Positions 31,157-34,200 of a stretch of DNA of 34,200 nt are shown here, one piece after another. The notes under the pieces were generated by a model. It ran no database searches. It worked only from the letters and a program-made list of their open reading frames with translations, and was not told the origin of the DNA. Every line of letters begins with the position of its first letter. The stretch's first letter is position 1. Source of the DNA: Clostridiales bacterium (lineage in GTDB: Bacteria > Bacillota > Clostridia > Christensenellales > CAG-138); the NCBI GenBank assembly GCA_015056105.1, contig SVGX01000019.1:1-34200 (forward strand), written 5' to 3'. A program made the translations under genes and the position numbers.

Positions 31157-33868
31157 TCAGTTCTGAAGCTGAGCAAGGCGGGCTTCCTGTTTGGCAAGAA
31201 GTGCCTTTGCATTTTCAAGTTTCTGCCGCTCCTCCGCGATAACACGCTCCGGTGCCTTCGCCACGAATCCGGCGTTGTTGAGCTTGCCTTCCGCACGGGC
31301 GATATCGCCTTTGGTCTTGGCGATCTCCTTGTTCATGCGCTCGATCTCTTTTTCAAGATCCACAAGGTCGGTAAGCGGAATGAAGGCTTCCGCCAACTGT
31401 GCCACAACGGAAACGGCGTTTTCCGGAATGCCGGTCTTGTCAAGCTGCACCAGCACCTCGTTGGCACCGCCAAGCTTCATGACATAGGGAGAAGCTTCCT
31501 GCATGGCAGCGGCATCGTTCTCGTGGGTCACGAGAGTGATGGAAACGCGCTTTGCCGGAGGCACGTTCATCTCCGCGCGCACGTTGCGGATGGCGCGGAT
31601 GAGCTCCATCACGCACTCCATAGTGGCGGCTTCCTGCGGGAACTCGAGGCTCTCTTCATACTTGGGCCATGCTGCGCGCATGATGGTCTCCTCCGCACCG
31701 GGCAGGTTCAGGTAAAGCTCTTCCGTGATGAAGGGCATGAAGGGGTGCAGGAGCTTCATGGCATCGCCGAGCACTTTCACAAGGATGGCGCGCACGTTGG
31801 CCTTGGCAGCGGCATCATCCGCATAAAGGCGGGGCTTCGCCATTTCGATATACCAATCGCAGAACTCGGTCCAGATGAAATCGTAGATCTTCTGGGCGGC
31901 AAGGTTCAGGTCATAGGAATCGAGGTTACCGGTGACTTCCTTTGTAACGGTGTTCAGGCGGTGGAGAATCCACTTATCCGCCATATCGAGGGCAGCCATG
32001 TCGATTTCGCCCACTTCGCCGTCAAGGTTCATCATCACGAAACGGGCCGCGTTGTAGACCTTATTGCAGAAGTTGCGGGCAGCTTCCACCTTTTTGGTGT
32101 AGAAGCGCATATCGTTGCCGGCGCTGTTACCGGTCACAAGGCTGAAGCGCAGGGAATCCGCGCCGTATTCCTCGATCACTTCGAGAGGATCGATGCCGTT
32201 GCCGAGGGACTTGGACATCTTTCTGCCCAGCTCATCGCGGACGATGCCGTGGATATACACGGTATCAAAGGGCACCTTGCCGGTATACTCCAGGGCGGAG
32301 AAGATCATGCGGCTTACCCAGAAGCCGATGATGTCATAACCGGTAACAAGGGTGTTGGTAGGATAGAAATATTTGAGGTCTTCCGCATTTTCATCGGGCC
32401 AGCCGAGGGTGCTGAAGGGCCAAAGGGCGGAAGAGAACCAGGTATCGAGGGTGTCGGGATCCTGTGCAAGGCTCTTGCTGCCGCACCTGGGGCAGGCAGA
32501 GGGGGCTTCCTTGGCAACGATGGTCTCGCCGCAATCCGCACAGTACCACGCCGGGATCTGGTGTCCCCACCAAAGCTGGCGGCTGATGCACCAGTCACGG
32601 GTGTTCTTCATCCAGTTCATGTAGGTTTTGGTGAAGCGTTCCGGCACGAACTTGATCTCACCCTTTTCCACGCACTCGATGGCGGGGATGGCTAGAGGCT
32701 CCATCTTCACAAACCACTGCTTGGAGATCATGGGCTCGATGGTGGTATGGCAGCGGTAGCAGGTGCCCACTTCGTGCTTGAGGGGTTCCACCTTTTTGAG
32801 ATAGCCGCCCTCTTCAAGGTCCGCCACGATGGCTTTCCTTGCTTCCTTGGCGCTAAGGCCCGCATATTTGCCGCAATCGAGCACTTCGGGCTCGCCCACG
32901 GTGGCACGGCCGCTGCGGAACAGCTCATCCGCCGCTGCCTTATCGGCAGCACCGGTCATGAAGCCGTCATAGGTGAACACGCGCACGAGGGGCAGGTCAT
33001 GGCGCTGGCCGACCTCAAAGTCGTTGGGGTCATGGGCGGGGGTGATCTTCACAACGCCGGTACCCTTTTCCATATCCGCATGGGGGTCACAGACGATGGG
33101 GATCTCTTTATTGATAAGCGGGATCACCGCATGGCAGCCGTGAAGGTGTGCATAGCGGGGGTCCTCCGCATTGATGGCAACGGCGGTATCGCCCAGCATG
33201 GTCTCGGGGCGGGTGGTTGCGAGCTGCAGCATTTCGCCGGTCTCCTTCACGGGGTAAAGGATGTGCCAGAAGTTGCCGTCCTGCTCTTCATGTTCCACTT
33301 CCGCATCGGAGATGGAGGTATTGCAGTAGGGACACCAGTTCACAAGGCGGTTGCCGCGATAGATCTTACCTTCGTTATAAAGGCGCACGAACACTTCCTT
33401 CACGGCATCGGAGCAGCCTTCATCCAAGGTAAAGCGTTCACGCTCCCAGTCACAGCTGGAGCCGAGCTTGCGAAGCTGGCGCACGATGCGGCTGCCGTAG
33501 GTGTTCTTCCAATCCCACGCACGTTCGAGGAAACCGTCGCGGCCCAGCATTTCCTTGGTAAGGCCGTCTTTGGCCATGGCTTCCACCACCTTCGCTTCCG
33601 TGGCGATGGAGGCGTGGTCGGTGCCGGGAAGCCAAAGGGCTTCAAAGCCCGCCATGCGCTTATAGCGAATGAGGGTATCCTGCAGCGTTTCATCAAGGGC
33701 ATGGCCCATGTGGAGCTGGCCGGTGATGTTCGGCGGGGGGATGACGATGGTATACGGCGTTTTGCCGGAATTGACCTGCGCGTGGAAATAGCCTTTGCTT
33801 TCCCAGTTTTCATAATGCTTCGTTTCCACAGCGCTGTGGTCGTAAGCCTTGGGCATTTCCCTGTTCAT
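31157..33868 (-). CDS. valS: Valine--tRNA ligase
   Basis: The 903-residue class I synthetase has the HIGH-type motif in PPPNITGQLHMGHAL (about residues 43-57), the CP1 editing domain with GVVKITPAHDPNDFEVG, and a zinc ribbon CADCGET ... CPRCG. KMSKS lies in DELGRKMSKSLGNGIDP, followed by an anticodon-binding helical domain and a C-terminal coiled-coil arm (from DLVDLEKEIERMNKEI). It charges tRNA-Val and edits Thr-tRNA-Val. AAGGAGG lies 9 bases before the ATG. Expression is controlled by the Val T-box immediately upstream. Length is normal for the family. Confidence 0.97.
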   Translation of the reverse strand: MNREMPKAYDHSAVETKHYENWESKGYFHAQVNSGKTPYTIVIPPPNITGQLHMGHALDETLQDTLIRYKRMAGFEALWLPGTDHASIATEAKVVEAMAKDGLTKEMLGRDGFLERAWDWKNTYGSRIVRQLRKLGSSCDWERERFTLDEGCSDAVKEVFVRLYNEGKIYRGNRLVNWCPYCNTSISDAEVEHEEQDGNFWHILYPVKETGEMLQLATTRPETMLGDTAVAINAEDPRYAHLHGCHAVIPLINKEIPIVCDPHADMEKGTGVVKITPAHDPNDFEVGQRHDLPLVRVFTYDGFMTGAADKAAADELFRSGRATVGEPEVLDCGKYAGLSAKEARKAIVADLEEGGYLKKVEPLKHEVGTCYRCHTTIEPMISKQWFVKMEPLAIPAIECVEKGEIKFVPERFTKTYMNWMKNTRDWCISRQLWWGHQIPAWYCADCGETIVAKEAPSACPRCGSKSLAQDPDTLDTWFSSALWPFSTLGWPDENAEDLKYFYPTNTLVTGYDIIGFWVSRMIFSALEYTGKVPFDTVYIHGIVRDELGRKMSKSLGNGIDPLEVIEEYGADSLRFSLVTGNSAGNDMRFYTKKVEAARNFCNKVYNAARFVMMNLDGEVGEIDMAALDMADKWILHRLNTVTKEVTGNLDSYDLNLAAQKIYDFIWTEFCDWYIEMAKPRLYADDAAAKANVRAILVKVLGDAMKLLHPFMPFITEELYLNLPGAEETIMRAAWPKYEESLEFPQEAATMECVMELIRAIRNVRAEMNVPPAKRVSITLVTHENDAAAMQEASPYVMKLGGANEVLVQLDKTGIPENAVSVVAQLAEAFIPLTDLVDLEKEIERMNKEIAKTKGDIARAEGKLNNAGFVAKAPERVIAEERQKLENAKALLAKQEARLAQLQN

Positions 33869-33924
33869 GGGTGTTTTCCTCCTTGTTCGGTTCTATCGTT
33901 TCATTAAAATTTAGTTTCAGGAAA

Positions 33925-34172
33925 TAAAAAGAGCATTTCATCCTCAAAGGACGAAATGCTCGCGGTACCACCTTTGTTGGGAAAAGCTTTCGCATTTCCC
34001 CACCTCAAACGCCTTAACGCGGCGCATACGTTTTCGCTTACTACCAAAAAGGCTTCTGCGAAAATGCTCCGAAGCGACCTTCCGCAGCCTTCCGCCAAGC
34101 GCCCTTGCAGCCGATGGGGCACCCTCTCTGATGCGGAGGAAATGCGTACTCCTCTTCTTCAACGCAAATTTC
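33925..34172 (-). promoter_or_regulatory. T-box riboswitch leader, Val (GUC) specifier
   Basis: On the minus strand GAAGAAGAGGAGTACGCA and AGAGAGGGTGCCCC ... GGCTGCAAGGGCGC form Stem I, with the specifier triplet GTC (34078-34076) in GGAAGGTCGCTTCGGAGC. The T-box sequence AAAGGTGGTACCGCG lies at 33975-33961. The terminator stem is 33931-33943 with 33949-33961 (13 bp with one wobble), followed by TTTTTATTT. Uncharged tRNA-Val would favour antitermination and raise valS. A -10-like TATAAC lies at about 34175-34180; the -35 falls outside the window. Confidence 0.93.
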
Positions 34173-34200
34173 CAGTTATAGTGTAGTTTAAGGTGTTTTC

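Noticed and set aside
1-34200. CRISPR arrays, tRNA or rRNA genes, complete insertion sequences
   Set aside because: No regularly spaced direct repeats, no tRNA-like cloverleaf and no transposase were found.

Overview
This window is a compact, roughly 50-55% GC bacterial chromosome segment that looks like a strictly anaerobic, amino-acid-fermenting Clostridia-type Firmicute. The evidence is: two T-box leaders, Firmicute-type AGGAGG ribosome sites, a ferredoxin-dependent 2-oxoacid oxidoreductase, a sensory-type [FeFe]-hydrogenase cluster with NuoE/NuoF-like subunits, accessory genes for selenium-dependent molybdenum hydroxylases (YqeB/YqeC/XdhC), and no sign of aerobic respiration. I cannot name the species. 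Layout: (1) 1-2485, minus strand: a hydantoin/Asp-Glu-type racemase and an M19 dipeptidase, followed by a second M19 copy cut off after about 78 codons where it runs into a tyrosine-recombinase remnant. (2) 2765-4664, plus strand: a nitroreductase-family flavoprotein translationally coupled to a LysR regulator, ending in a strong hairpin shared with the next, convergent operon. (3) 13707-4728, minus strand: an aromatic/aryl-acid operon. A T-box leader whose specifier reads as UAC (Tyr) precedes an acyl-CoA synthetase, a sodium:solute symporter, indolepyruvate:ferredoxin oxidoreductase (iorA, iorB), an arylacetate-CoA ligase, an ACT-domain protein and an aminotransferase. Together these interconvert aromatic amino acids, arylpyruvates, arylacetyl-CoA and arylacetates. 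Control by uncharged tRNA-Tyr suggests the pathway may run in the assimilatory (reductive carboxylation) direction. (4) 19008-13742, minus strand, and 19132-20633, plus strand: two divergent units around overlapping promoters. One encodes a FecCD-type metal/oxyanion ABC importer with an embedded methyltransferase, an XdhC protein and a THEP1-like NTPase. The other encodes YqeC and YqeB. This is maturation machinery for selenium-dependent molybdenum hydroxylases, without the hydroxylase itself. (5) 20630-21030, plus strand: a compact element not explained by standard annotation. It has its own promoter, a 20-codon leader ORF, a terminator whose 5' arm can pair instead with the leader ORF, and then a very basic small protein whose reading frame runs through a strong terminator, so the expected mRNA has no stop codon. 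This layout recalls the ribosome-rescue factors ArfA and BrfA and is the best candidate here for something undescribed. (6) 27502-21060, minus strand: a nine-gene NuoE/NuoF hydrogenase-related operon. It contains a [FeFe]-hydrogenase-like protein with the proton-transfer Cys replaced by Ala (sensory type), two DRTGG proteins, two HATPase proteins and a PHP phosphoesterase. The catalytic hydrogenase subunit is absent, because a terminator follows nuoF. (7) 34170-27897, minus strand: a Val (GUC) T-box, valS, a DMT transporter, a cupin and a YgiQ-family radical SAM protein. No rRNA, tRNA, CRISPR array or complete insertion sequence was seen.
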